DNA of 64,000 nucleotides from an uncultured Spirochaetota bacterium (GCA_944390575.1 CALXQJ010000010.1:62001-126000), one strand, 5' to 3'; positions 28,412 to 37,384 are shown, counted from the stretch's first letter. Notes: generated by a model from the sequence alone, not told the origin. Numbers and translations: made by a program.

Positions 28412-29698
28412 ATGAATATAGAATTTTTACTTTATGCTAAATATGATGAAAATAGACTAACTCCATCTAGAGATAGATTATTCAAAGCTATAATATCTTC
28501 GCTCAATGAAGTAAATATTAATCCACTGATTTTTTTATCAGAATATTCTATTATTCAATCAGAGAATAATGATAAATCTTTAGTATATTCATTTCACCCA
28601 TCATCAGATCCTATTTATATTGAGTATAGAGATAAAACTATATATATTACAATTAGTACAGGTACTTTTGGTGCTGGATATCATAGATTTGTGATAGGTG
28701 TTTTAGATAGAATAGCAAGAAGACTTGATGTTGTTTTTAAAGAAGATGAAAATTATAAAGATCCGAGTGGGTATTTTTATAATAGAGATTTTGATAAATT
28801 ACAAGAATTTTTTGAGAACTCTTTGGTTGAATATTCAAAGGCTTTATTTTCACATTATGATAATGGTTTTAGTAGTTTTATGATTTCTATGCCTTATGAT
28901 TATCCTATGATAGAGAAGGATTATTTTGCTTTATCTTGTCTTGGCTATTGGGGTAAGAGTTGGTTTAAGGAGTTTATTTCTGCGAGAGAGAGAAAATCAT
29001 TTCTTAATGAGTTTTTTATATGGCATAATGAGGAGATGGATAAATATTTTTGGCTTAAGAGTCTTAATAGTTTAGTTTGGCTTTTTTTTCCTTTTAGAGA
29101 AATGATAGATGATAGAGAAAAAGAGCTTTATAAAAAAATTATTTATTCATTTAATGAGGCATTTAAAAAGGATTCAAAACTTCAGTATTGTTGGGATATA
29201 TTAATTTCTATAGCATTATATTTAAATGATGAAAATTTAGCAGTTTTTATAAAAGAAAAGAAACTTCCTAATGATGTTCATATTGGTTTTCGTACAGAGA
29301 TGGCACGTTATAATATAGCCGGGGGATTTAGTATTATTTTACCTATGCGTATGAATATGTATAGAAACAATAAAGCTTTAGTTGAGTTTAAAGATATTAG
29401 TATATATATTGCTATGCAGGTTTTTACTTTTGAGAATAAGGAAATAGATGATATTCGTGAATATGTTTTACATCAGATAGATATTGCAGAAGAGGATAAG
29501 GGTAATAAAGTAGATATTAAGGCTAATAATAAAGATATTGAGATTATAGCTTATGAGGCTATTTTAGAAGATAATGATTATATGATTACTGTTGCTTCTG
29601 TTACTAATAAGCTTGCTATGTTATCTTGGTTTACATTTAATGGTCTTGAAAATAAAGAGATTTGTATAGAGGCTATAAAGTCTATTAGTATTTTATAA
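28412..29698 (+). CDS. Unknown 428-residue protein
   Basis: Not recognised. No signal peptide or TM segment. The first 120 residues contain an apparent alpha/beta domain with a short glycine turn (ISTGTFGAGYHRFVIGV); the middle is rich in Trp, Phe and Tyr (LGYWGKSWFKEF and WLKSLNSLVWLFFPF); the last 100 residues look like a small beta/alpha unit. There is no obvious ribosome site. It is followed 21 bases later by the LTA-synthase-like gene, so they may form one unit, but no function should be assigned. Confidence 0.75.
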   Translation: MNIEFLLYAKYDENRLTPSRDRLFKAIISSLNEVNINPLIFLSEYSIIQSENNDKSLVYSFHPSSDPIYIEYRDKTIYITISTGTFGAGYHRFVIGVLDRIARRLDVVFKEDENYKDPSGYFYNRDFDKLQEFFENSLVEYSKALFSHYDNGFSSFMISMPYDYPMIEKDYFALSCLGYWGKSWFKEFISARERKSFLNEFFIWHNEEMDKYFWLKSLNSLVWLFFPFREMIDDREKELYKKIIYSFNEAFKKDSKLQYCWDILISIALYLNDENLAVFIKEKKLPNDVHIGFRTEMARYNIAGGFSIILPMRMNMYRNNKALVEFKDISIYIAMQVFTFENKEIDDIREYVLHQIDIAEEDKGNKVDIKANNKDIEIIAYEAILEDNDYMITVASVTNKLAMLSWFTFNGLENKEICIEAIKSISIL

Positions 29699-29719
29699 TA
29701 TTGTGGGTTTATAAGTAAA

Positions 29720-31871
29720 ATGAAAAGTTGTTTGAGTAATAAAAAATTATTGTTATATTATTTTACATTTATTATTGTTATATTTGTATCTATTGTATTT
29801 ATTCATTTATGTGCTAGGATTGAGAGAGTTGGATATATAACAGATTTTAATAAAATTTTTGATAATTACTATTATTGTAAGATGTCTTATTACAATAATA
29901 TATTTTTTAGACATAGTGATATTTTTGGAGTGTATCCATACTATACTAATGATTATATAGTATTTGATGAAGCTACTGCAAATACGGGTTCTCCATTTCT
30001 TACTGTTTATGTAGATAAAGATTTAGAAAAGACTGATAAAGTAGATGTATTTTATAAACTAAAATTAAAAAAACAAGTTATTATATTTTTATTATTATTT
30101 ATAATTTTACTACCTATATTATATTTATATATAGTTCCAAATATTATAAATTACTATTTATATTATATAGGATTTTTTATTTTGAATATCCTATTATATT
30201 TAATTCTTAACTTATTTATTATGCCTAATTCTTCTATGTTAAAATTAAATATTCATTATGCGGATATATTGTTATCTTATATTTTTATTATGCTTGCATT
30301 TAATTTTCTCAATAGAAATATATTTCTTACATTATTATTTGAAGCTTTTAATATTTTTTCTTTTTTTGTCATAGAACCTATAAGCCTTACAACTATAAAT
30401 ACAATAGTCTTTTTTACAGATATGCCAACATTGTATCCTACTTTTATTAAACTTTTATCAACAAAACTTAAAGTTATTACAATTATAGTTACTATTGTTT
30501 ATATTATACTATCTATTCTTTTTACTATATTAATTATTTTAAATATTTTAAAGTTAAAAAAAATTAAACATAATAATATTATTTTTCTATTTAGGATTAT
30601 TTATATATATTGTATTTTTTAGAAATACTCATGTAGGTATATCATCACTTGATTTTGTAAAACAAGCAAATAAGAATGGAATTATAGATACTATAAATTA
30701 TAAAATAAATTATAATAGAGTAAGTAATGTTAAATACTCAAAGAGTGATGTATATGAAGCTATTAATATACTTAAAGATATGGAGAAAGATAGAGATTAT
30801 TCTAATTTATTGTTAAAAAGTAGTATAGGTACAAAAAGAGATATTTTTATTATTTTTTTAGAATCTTATTATGATTTTTCTCACTTTATTGATTTATTCG
30901 ATAAAGATCCTTTTTCTTATGAATATAGAAAATGGGCTAATTCTTCTTCACGTATAACACCAAATACTTCAGGAGGTAGTTTATATGCAAGATTATCGGG
31001 TCTTACAGCTTCAAGTCCATTATATCAGAAAAAACAATTAAGTAATGTAGATTATACGCTTGCAGATTTATTAAATAAAAATGAATATCATACTATAGCA
31101 GTTGAAGAGGCTCCTAGTACTTATGGACTTGATAATTTTCTTCCTTCTATAGGCTTTAAACAAGTTGTACTTGGCGTTGGCCTTAATAATTTATATAGTT
31201 TTATTACTAATAATTTATATAGTTTAAAGAAACCTCTATTTTTATATTCTTTTACTCTTTTAGGGCATACTGAAACTTATATTACAAATGATATAAAGGT
31301 AGAGGAATACAATAAACGATTATTTTCTATGATAAATAAAAATGATGTTAATAGTTTTAAAGTTATTATAGAAAATGCTGTTTTAATTAGTTTGGACGCT
31401 TTAAAAATTAGAGACTATATATTAAAAATATCTCCAAATGCATTAATTATATTTAAGCATGATCATTTACATCCATATATTAAAGGTATTGTAGAAAGGT
31501 CAACTATACCTGATGATATTAAAAACTCTTTTTTGATTGATAATACACCTAATCCTTTATTAGTTTGGAATGGTACTAATGGGGCTTATAAGTTTGATAA
31601 TGTTATTGTTCCTGAGAATTTACCTATGTTTATAGCTATTAATGCTGGAGTTAGCAATTATCAAAATAGTATAATATCTCTTCTATATAAAGATGTAATA
31701 GATAATGAAATTTCTACATATCATAATTATTATTCTATAGATATTTCAAATAATTTTTCTATAATAAATAATCCAAATAGACTTGTAGAAAAATATGAAA
31801 AAGCACAAAATATTTTATCTCAAGATTTATTTAAAGGTAGAAAGTATTATTTTGATTATATAAAAGAATAA
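29720..31871 (+). pseudogene. LTA synthase-like sulfatase-fold membrane protein, split by a frameshift
   Basis: Two frames together make one protein of about 716 residues. The first (29720-30622) holds about five TM segments; the second continues without stops from 30564 in the +1 frame through VFFRNTHVGISSLDF into a sulfatase/LtaS-like domain (RDIFIIFLESYYDF, ITPNTSGGSLYARLSG, LIIFKHDHLHP). LtaS-type enzymes transfer phosphoglycerol to envelope polymers; the acceptor here is unknown. The break lies in an A8 tract: seven A would restore one frame. The downstream part could start at the ATG at 30780 but would lack the membrane anchor. It may be a phase-variable gene, a pseudogene or a sequencing error. 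Confidence 0.8.
30556..30563 (+). repeat. A8 homopolymer at the frameshift
   Basis: Eight A residues at the exact place where the LTA-synthase-like reading frame changes. With one fewer A the codons run K-L-K-K-L-N-I-I-I-L-F-F-Y-L-G, joining two hydrophobic stretches smoothly. Such tracts are prone to slipped-strand change. Confidence 0.7.
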
Positions 31872-31883
31872 TCTTTTTACAAC

Positions 31884-31912
31884 TTGACAATGAATTGTAA
31901 TTTTATTATACT
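31884..31912 (+). promoter_or_regulatory. Promoter of the RsbW-like gene, near-leaderless
   Basis: TTGACA (31884-31889), 17 bases, TATACT (31907-31912). Only 13 bases separate the -10 box from the ATG, so the leader should be about 7 bases and has no ribosome site. Confidence 0.75.
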
Positions 31913-31925
31913 TTATCCTTAGTAT

Positions 31926-32342
31926 ATGATAAAAAATATAAAAAATAGCGAAATACATATAGTCATACATAGTGATAAGAAATTAGTTTCTAAAATATCA
32001 AGTGACTTTATTGATATTTTACATGAAAATAGTATATATAATATTGATGCTATGCAGATAGCGTTTGAAGAGGCATTAATGAATGCTATTGTTCATGGAA
32101 ATGATAGTGATTTGAATAAAAATATTGATATATCTTTTTGTATAAATAGTAATTGTGTAAAGGTTAGTATAGAAAATGAGGGAGAGGGGTTTGATTATAT
32201 ATTTTCTATTCTTAATGTTAATGACTCTCAAGATAATATATATAAGAATTCTGGTAGGGGTATATTTTTAATATCTTTATATACAGATAAGTTTTATTTT
32301 GAAAATGGTGGACGTAGAATTACTTTAATTAAGAACTTTTAG
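31926..32342 (+). CDS. RsbW-like serine kinase / anti-sigma factor (HATPase)
   Basis: 138 residues, the length of RsbW/SpoIIAB-type GHKL kinases. N box FEEALMNAIVHGN, G1 ENEGEGFD and G2 NSGRGIFLI are all present for ATP binding. Such proteins bind a sigma factor or phosphorylate an anti-sigma-factor antagonist in partner switching. No STAS-domain partner or sigma factor is adjacent, so its target is unknown. The HAD phosphatase follows 10 bases later. Confidence 0.88.
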   Translation: MIKNIKNSEIHIVIHSDKKLVSKISSDFIDILHENSIYNIDAMQIAFEEALMNAIVHGNDSDLNKNIDISFCINSNCVKVSIENEGEGFDYIFSILNVNDSQDNIYKNSGRGIFLISLYTDKFYFENGGRRITLIKNF

Positions 32343-32352
32343 GTTTTGCTCT

Positions 32353-33144
32353 ATGAATAATATAAAAATGGTAGTTACAGATTTAGATGGAACTTTATTG
32401 AATAATAATCATAATATTAGTGATTATAGTAAAGAGGTGTTACAAAGTTTAGAGAAAAATGGTATTGAAATTGTTATTGCTACTGGTAGACACTTTTGGG
32501 GTATGAAGCATTATAAAGATTTTTTAGAGAATAATAATGACTCTATAGTTTTTAATGGTGCTGTTGTTGCTAATAATGATGGTAATTTTTTATATTATAG
32601 ACCTATAGATGATTCTACTTCAAGAGATGTTATTGAAATAGCTAAAAAGTATAATGTTTCTATGCATTTTTATCATAGAGATAAGTATATTGCTTTAGAT
32701 GATGATGATTACTCTAGAGAGTACACTAAAAAAGTGAATATTAAAAATATTATATATGGTATTGATAGTTTGGATAGCTTTGAGTTCACAAAAATGATAT
32801 TTATGGGAGATAGAAATCTTTTAGAAAAACTACAAATTGAAATTAGAGAAAGTGTAAAAGTTCATACTTGTTTTTCTCAAACTAATTATTTGGAGATATT
32901 AAGCACTAATGTTAATAAGTTTACTGCTCTTGAGTATATTTGTAATAAAAAGAATATTTCATTTGAGAATATTATTTCTTTTGGAGATAATTATAATGAT
33001 ATAGAATTATTAAGTAATGTAGGAATTGGAGTTGCTATTTATAATGCTTGTGAAGATGTAAAAAAGTGTGCAAAGTATACTACTTCATTTAATAATGATG
33101 AGGATGGTGTTGCTAAATTTTTATTAGATTTTTTTAAATTTTGA
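32353..33144 (+). CDS. HAD phosphatase, Cof/YidA type (IIB)
   Basis: 263 residues. HAD motif I DLDGTLLNNNHNIS with the nucleophile Asp, motif II ATGRHFWG, cap domain in the middle, and motifs III/IV in ISFGDNYNDIELL. These enzymes dephosphorylate sugar phosphates or cofactors such as FMN or PLP; the substrate is not predictable here. Co-transcribed with the RsbW-like gene. Confidence 0.92.
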   Translation: MNNIKMVVTDLDGTLLNNNHNISDYSKEVLQSLEKNGIEIVIATGRHFWGMKHYKDFLENNNDSIVFNGAVVANNDGNFLYYRPIDDSTSRDVIEIAKKYNVSMHFYHRDKYIALDDDDYSREYTKKVNIKNIIYGIDSLDSFEFTKMIFMGDRNLLEKLQIEIRESVKVHTCFSQTNYLEILSTNVNKFTALEYICNKKNISFENIISFGDNYNDIELLSNVGIGVAIYNACEDVKKCAKYTTSFNNDEDGVAKFLLDFFKF

Positions 33145-33178
33145 TTTTTTCATATTTTGTGTATACTATATATAGTAT
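33141..33178 (+). promoter_or_regulatory. Promoter with overlapping 16-bp palindrome
   Basis: TTGATT (33141-33146), 17 bases, TACTAT (33164-33169). A perfect palindrome ATACTATATATAGTAT (33163-33178) covers the -10 box and start region and could be an operator, although in such A/T-rich DNA chance is a real alternative. It precedes a lipoprotein gene with a broken start. Confidence 0.5.
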
Positions 33179-33197
33179 TAATTTTAAAGGATATATC

Positions 33198-33600
33198 ATG
33201 AAAAAAATTTTAATTATTAAACTATTATCTATCATACATATCATTATTTTTATTTTCTTGTTCTAATAAAGCAACAGAACCAAGTAGCGATATTAAAAGT
33301 TATGTAGGAACTTGGTATGAAACAGGAGAAAGTGGACTTATTTCAGAAAGTGATAAAGTTTTTGACATAAATTCTGATGGTAGTATCACTCATTATACAT
33401 ATAAAGATTTAAGTGGTAATTTAATGGTTGCTTCAACTGCTGCTGCTAGTGATGTATCAAGTACTGGTGCCGGAAAGTTTGAGTGTACTTTTAAAGATAG
33501 CTCAGGAGTTTCTACTAGAGTAGTATTTGAGTTTATATCAGATTCAGAAGGAAAGTATCAAAAAGGAACAGACGGATATCTTAATATAAAAAAGAAATAA
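33198..33600 (+). pseudogene. Lipoprotein gene with a frameshift in the signal peptide
   Basis: The ATG at 33198 (ribosome site AAAGGA) opens only 22 codons (MKKILIIKLLSII...) before a stop. The +1 frame then carries a perfect continuation: SLFLFSCSNK as lipobox and a mature part with VGTWYETGES and DINSDGSITHY, to 33600. That frame has no start codon of its own. A change of one base between about 33214 and 33260 would restore it. The mature protein is a paralogue of the next gene (VGNWFEEP, ASVAGSDV versus ASTAAASDV). It is broken, switched off or misread. Confidence 0.72.
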
Positions 33601-33637
33601 CAAATATTTTAATCGATCAATATTAAAGGGGGTATTA

Positions 33638-34012
33638 ATGAACAAAAAATTATTATTAACTTTATCACTATTGTTTAGTATATTAATAGTTGGATGTAAA
33701 AGTGCAGAAAATCCAGCAGAAGCTCCATTAGCTAATTCTGATTTTGTAGGTAACTGGTTTGAAGAGCCAGCTCAAGCACCATATCCAACTTTTACAATTA
33801 AAAGTGATGGTGGTATAGATCTAAAAAGATCAGAGGATGGAACTGTTTTAGCAAGTGTTGCTGGTTCAGATGTAAAGAAGACAGGAGATAAGAGTTTTGA
33901 AGCTACTTTTAAATCTGGAGGAGAAGAAGAAAAAGTTACTTTTGTATTTTCTTCTTCTAATTCGGGTACTTTTAGTAATCAAGAAGGTCCTAGAAGTTTT
34001 ACAAAAAAATAA
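33638..34012 (+). CDS. Small lipoprotein
   Basis: 124 residues: signal MNKKLLLTLSLLFSILIVGC with lipobox, then a compact beta-rich domain containing DFVGNWFEEP and FTIKSDGGIDLKRSEDGT, ending FTKK. The GNW/GTW pattern recalls lipocalin-like small lipoproteins, but this is only a resemblance. Strong ribosome site (AAAGGGGG). The gene just upstream is a frameshifted paralogue; a terminator follows. Confidence 0.8.
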   Translation: MNKKLLLTLSLLFSILIVGCKSAENPAEAPLANSDFVGNWFEEPAQAPYPTFTIKSDGGIDLKRSEDGTVLASVAGSDVKKTGDKSFEATFKSGGEEEKVTFVFSSSNSGTFSNQEGPRSFTKK

Positions 34013-34033
34013 TAAGATATTTATACTAGTATA

Positions 34034-34074
34034 AAAAAGTGCTTAAGTATTTAAATTATACTTAGGCACTTTTT
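34034..34074. terminator. Bidirectional terminator between convergent units
   Basis: A 12-bp stem (GTGCTTAAGTAT with ATACTTAGGCAC, one G-T) flanked by A5-6 on the left and T5 on the right. It can serve both the lipoprotein gene and the convergent EFR1 gene. Confidence 0.85.
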
Positions 34075-34080
34075 ATTAAT

Positions 34081-35064
34081 TTATACATCTATACTTTCTT
34101 CTACATCATTTATATTATTTTCTTTTATAAGATACTCTTCTATATTCTTGTAGTTTAATTTAGATTTAATCTCATTGTTTGCATATAAAGAGTAGTTAGT
34201 TATTTTTTCTTTTGCATTTTTAAAGTATTTTGCATAAGCTTTTTTACAATAATTTTTATGTTTATCTTCTTTTGCCTTAGGAGGATTATTAAATTTATAA
34301 GGACCATTAACTCTCCACCCATTTAGTATTCCAATAGTAATGGCATCTACTGGGCAGTGAAAAGCACAAGCGGTACACATTACACATTTATTTTTAAACT
34401 TGATATCACCATTCTCATCATTATATATATTATTAATAGGACACTTTTTTACACATAAATTACAATGAATACAAAATTTTTTAACTTTAAATAGATTACC
34501 ATTTATTTTCATAGCAGGATGTTCTATTCTAAATATAAATGAAATTAATCTTTCAAAAGGAAATTTTTTAAGTAAATTTTTCTCCCCTCTTAAAACTTCC
34601 ATAGCCTCTATACTACAAAGTGCTTTAGCAGTTCTATACATTTTAGCTGCCATCTCATCTGTATGCCTAAATATAATATTATAAGGCATAACATAATGAT
34701 ATTCATTTGTAAGTATATACCCTTTATTTTTTAATGTGCTCATAATAGGTGCAGATGATACATTATTAATAGTTAAAGGTTCACCAGAACTCTTTATAAT
34801 AAATAATTGCTTATTATCTACTTTTGGAAATTCTTTTACTATGTCTAAAATTGGGTATGGTGGATTAAAACCATGAATAGGATATGCTATTCCAATTAAG
34901 TCATAGTCATTATTATTAGGCATATTAGAAAAATCATTACTTACTTTATATATAGTTGTAGTGACATTATTTTCTTCAAATATTTTTTTATATTCATTAG
35001 CCATCTTTTCAGTATTGCCAGTACCAGAAAAACAATATATAAGAGCTGTTTTTATATTATTCAT
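34081..35064 (-). CDS. EFR1-type flavodoxin/ferredoxin fusion protein
   Basis: 327 residues. N-terminal flavodoxin-like domain with the FMN phosphate loop FSGTGNTEKMA; C-terminal bacterial ferredoxin domain with two clusters, CIHCNLCVKKCP and CVMCTACAFHCP, each able to hold a 4Fe-4S centre. Such proteins (EFR1 family) are cytoplasmic electron carriers in anaerobes with unknown partners. A strong ribosome site (GAGAGGTGA) precedes the ATG. It follows the epimerase-zinc-ribbon gene by 30 bases, so the pair is probably one operon. Confidence 0.9.
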   Translation of the reverse strand: MNNIKTALIYCFSGTGNTEKMANEYKKIFEENNVTTTIYKVSNDFSNMPNNNDYDLIGIAYPIHGFNPPYPILDIVKEFPKVDNKQLFIIKSSGEPLTINNVSSAPIMSTLKNKGYILTNEYHYVMPYNIIFRHTDEMAAKMYRTAKALCSIEAMEVLRGEKNLLKKFPFERLISFIFRIEHPAMKINGNLFKVKKFCIHCNLCVKKCPINNIYNDENGDIKFKNKCVMCTACAFHCPVDAITIGILNGWRVNGPYKFNNPPKAKEDKHKNYCKKAYAKYFKNAKEKITNYSLYANNEIKSKLNYKNIEEYLIKENNINDVEESIDV

Positions 35065-35094
35065 AATTGTTCACCTCTCAATAATAAAATATTA

Positions 35095-36654
35095 TTATAT
35101 TTTTTTATATTGAGCTTTGAAATCTTTATCAAAATAATAAACTATATTTTCATCTTCTTTATGAGTATCATACCAAAGTTGTGCAAAGAATTTATTTTTC
35201 TTAGAAAGTAAATCAAAGTTCCAAGTATAATTTTCCATACACTTTTCACACCAATGACCTGCTTTTATAACTGTAAACGCATTAGCTATAAAGCTATGCC
35301 CTTCAGAGCATTTCCACTCTAATTTAGAGTATAAATCACCTTTTTCTATATTTTTGCTTAAAAGTTCTCCACCTCTAAACTTAGCAGCATTATTTAGTAT
35401 ATTAAAATCTATATCACAATCTGGGATACTTTCATCATATCCATGATCTAGTAGTTTAGCATTTTTTATATTTCTAAGCTCTTCATAGTCTATGTAATTA
35501 CCATTAGAATCTTTATTTTCTTTTAGTAAATTAAAACTATTCCAATCTTTTGATAGCTTTTCAAATGTTTCTACACTACCAAAAGTAGCTATTATTTTAC
35601 CATATTCTTTATTTTTATACCAATATGTAGGAGAATTTTTATCATTTAAAAGACGCTCTATAGCAAAAAATGATATTAATTTAGGTGGTACTATTTTAGC
35701 TAAAGAAAAATACCAATTCTTTTTCTCTATTTGTTTCCAAAACTCATTTACAGAATCTTTTTGATATTGAAATAATTTTTCTAGCCTTTCTCCATCATAA
35801 TACCAAAGTCCATGAAAATTTCTTATAGCATTCCAATGAGGCTTCATAAATTTTTTAGTAGATCCTCCAATTAACTTAAAGCCTTCATTAAAAGTATCAT
35901 ATCCAATTATTCTGTTTTCAGCCTTAGCACCTAAATTGAAACATCCTTTCCAGAAATAAGAATCTAATTTATTGTTTATATCTTCTTCTATAATACGTTT
36001 CATTAAAAGTCCACTATCATTAGCAGTAGACCATTCTAAAGGAGAATTATAGCAAGTATGAAACATAAGTCCATCATTCATATTATCAGAAAGCATTCTG
36101 TCATGAATCATAGCTGTTTGTCTGATAATTGCTTTATATTCTAAAGATGAGTCAAGAACATAACGTTCACCAAGTAATTTTCCATAAGAGTAAATATCAT
36201 AAGGGCTAATTAAAAGAGGATCACCAACACGCCCCCAAGGATGTTTTTCATCTCTATTACCATATAATGCTACAGTTGATATATGAACTAATTTTGCTCT
36301 TTTGTTTTCTTCTGTTGCTTCTAATATATCTACTATATTTTTTATTCCTGTATAGTTTGTATCTAAAGATTCTTTTGGGAATTTATCTGTTTTTGGAGGT
36401 ATTACGGCAGCAAGATTTAATATATAGTGAGAATCTTTTAGAAGTTCTATACAGTCATTTTTATTTGATATGTCACCTATTACTACTTCTAATTTATCTT
36501 TATATTTATTTAATAATTTTTTAGCCTGTTTTTGTGACTTTTCACGCACCAAAATTTTTACTTTTTTTACACTATCTATTTGAAGAACTTGTCTTAAAGT
36601 TTCAAGCCCCATATTTCCAGTTGCACCTGTTAATGCTACTATATACATACTCAT
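35095..36654 (-). CDS. NAD-dependent epimerase/dehydratase fused to a zinc ribbon
   Basis: 519 residues. The first 320 form an extended SDR domain: nucleotide loop TGATGNMGLETLRQ, DISNKNDC, LNLAAVIPP, and YSYGKLLGERY with the catalytic YxxxK. After residue about 400 there is a different module: KLEWKCSEGHSF then GHWCEKC, a four-Cys treble-clef or zinc ribbon of the type that binds nucleic acid or stabilises a fold. The fusion is unusual. Substrate unknown. Co-transcribed with the EFR1 protein, suggesting a redox-linked modification. Confidence 0.82.
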   Translation of the reverse strand: MSMYIVALTGATGNMGLETLRQVLQIDSVKKVKILVREKSQKQAKKLLNKYKDKLEVVIGDISNKNDCIELLKDSHYILNLAAVIPPKTDKFPKESLDTNYTGIKNIVDILEATEENKRAKLVHISTVALYGNRDEKHPWGRVGDPLLISPYDIYSYGKLLGERYVLDSSLEYKAIIRQTAMIHDRMLSDNMNDGLMFHTCYNSPLEWSTANDSGLLMKRIIEEDINNKLDSYFWKGCFNLGAKAENRIIGYDTFNEGFKLIGGSTKKFMKPHWNAIRNFHGLWYYDGERLEKLFQYQKDSVNEFWKQIEKKNWYFSLAKIVPPKLISFFAIERLLNDKNSPTYWYKNKEYGKIIATFGSVETFEKLSKDWNSFNLLKENKDSNGNYIDYEELRNIKNAKLLDHGYDESIPDCDIDFNILNNAAKFRGGELLSKNIEKGDLYSKLEWKCSEGHSFIANAFTVIKAGHWCEKCMENYTWNFDLLSKKNKFFAQLWYDTHKEDENIVYYFDKDFKAQYKKI

Positions 36655-36689
36655 AATTATTAATCCTACAAAATTCTAAAAGTGTATAT

Positions 36690-36717
36690 ATTATACATAT
36701 TTTAGTATTTTTGTAAA
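36690..36717 (-). promoter_or_regulatory. Promoter of the epimerase-EFR1 operon
   Basis: Minus-strand TTTACA (36712-36717), 16 bases, TATAAT (36690-36695). The -35 box lies just beyond the end of the particle gene block, so the two units abut closely and no terminator hairpin is visible between them. Confidence 0.7.
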
Positions 36718-36721
36718 TATT

Positions 36722-37024
36722 TTATTTATGATTGTTTATAAGCATTTTAAATTTATAAATAGCATAATAAAGTGCAAGCCTTAAATAATCATCATCATCA
36801 TATTTAGTTCTAATATATCTTTCACTAATTATCTGATACCAAGCTTCATTAATAATACTAATCCAAAAATTATAAGCAGTATATAAACTTAAGTAGCAAT
36901 TATATTTTTCTAAATAGCAAAAGCTTGTACTTTTTATTTCTATATTCTTAAAAGCATATTCAACTAATGCTTCTATTTCTTTTTGTTCTAAATAGTTAAA
37001 AACTATATTGCTACTCTCTCGAGC
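36722..37024 (-). CDS. Frameshift extension of the tail-assembly chaperone (gpGT-like T part)
   Basis: An open frame of exactly 100 codons beginning A-R-E-S-S-N-I-V-F-N and ending M-L-I-N-N-H-K, with no ATG, GTG or TTG anywhere near its 5' end. It is in the -1 frame relative to the preceding gene and is preceded closely by a stop, so it can only be reached by frameshifting. The fused product would be about 213 residues. It is helical, rich in Tyr, Ile and aromatic residues, and ends the particle cluster. In tailed phages the T part recruits the tail-tube protein to the tape measure. Confidence 0.75.
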   Translation of the reverse strand, partial: ARESSNIVFNYLEQKEIEALVEYAFKNIEIKSTSFCYLEKYNCYLSLYTAYNFWISIINEAWYQIISERYIRTKYDDDDYLRLALYYAIYKFKMLINNHK

Positions 37025-37362
37025 AAAAAACTTTTAACAACCTGTGCAAACTCATTAATATCTCTTGTAGTCCATTCATCAAGTAAATATGTTGCTGATG
37101 AATCATTAATTTTTATATCAAGCCATTTAAAAATATCATCATCTGTTTTATTATTTTCTTTATTTTTTACATAATTTATATTTTCATTAAAAGTTGGTCT
37201 ATTTATTGTTATAGTATCTGTATCTAAGAATTTTTTTCCTAGAGTAGAGCGACTATATACTTTTGTTGGTATAAATCTATTATTTTCTATTTCTTTATAA
37301 AAAGTTTCTTCTATGATGTATTTGTTAAAAAAATCTTTACATTTGAATGTATTTGTTTGCAT
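37003..37362 (-). CDS. Tail-assembly chaperone (gpG-like)
   Basis: 119 residues, soluble and acidic. It lies directly after the tail-tube candidate, where siphoviruses and gene transfer agents have their chaperone, and its 3' end carries a -1 slippery heptamer followed by an open -1 frame. No sequence family is recognised, as is usual for these fast-diverging proteins; assignment rests on position and frameshift layout. Ribosome site AGGAG before the ATG. Confidence 0.7.
   Translation of the reverse strand: MQTNTFKCKDFFNKYIIEETFYKEIENNRFIPTKVYSRSTLGKKFLDTDTITINRPTFNENINYVKNKENNKTDDDIFKWLDIKINDSSATYLLDEWTTRDINEFAQVVKSFLLERVAI
37024..37030 (-). promoter_or_regulatory. Programmed -1 frameshift slippery heptamer
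   Basis: Minus strand T TTT TTG, in the correct zero-frame phase (AGT TTT TTG). Slipping by -1 gives TTT TTT GCT and enters the 100-codon frame. The zero-frame stop is seven codons downstream. Confidence 0.75.
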
Positions 37363-37384
37363 AGTTTATTCTCCTAATTATTAA

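Noticed and set aside
33198-33264. Programmed frameshift in the first lipoprotein gene
   Set aside because: The needed change is +1/-2, no slippery heptamer is present, and the site lies in a signal peptide; a mutation, switch or read error is more likely.
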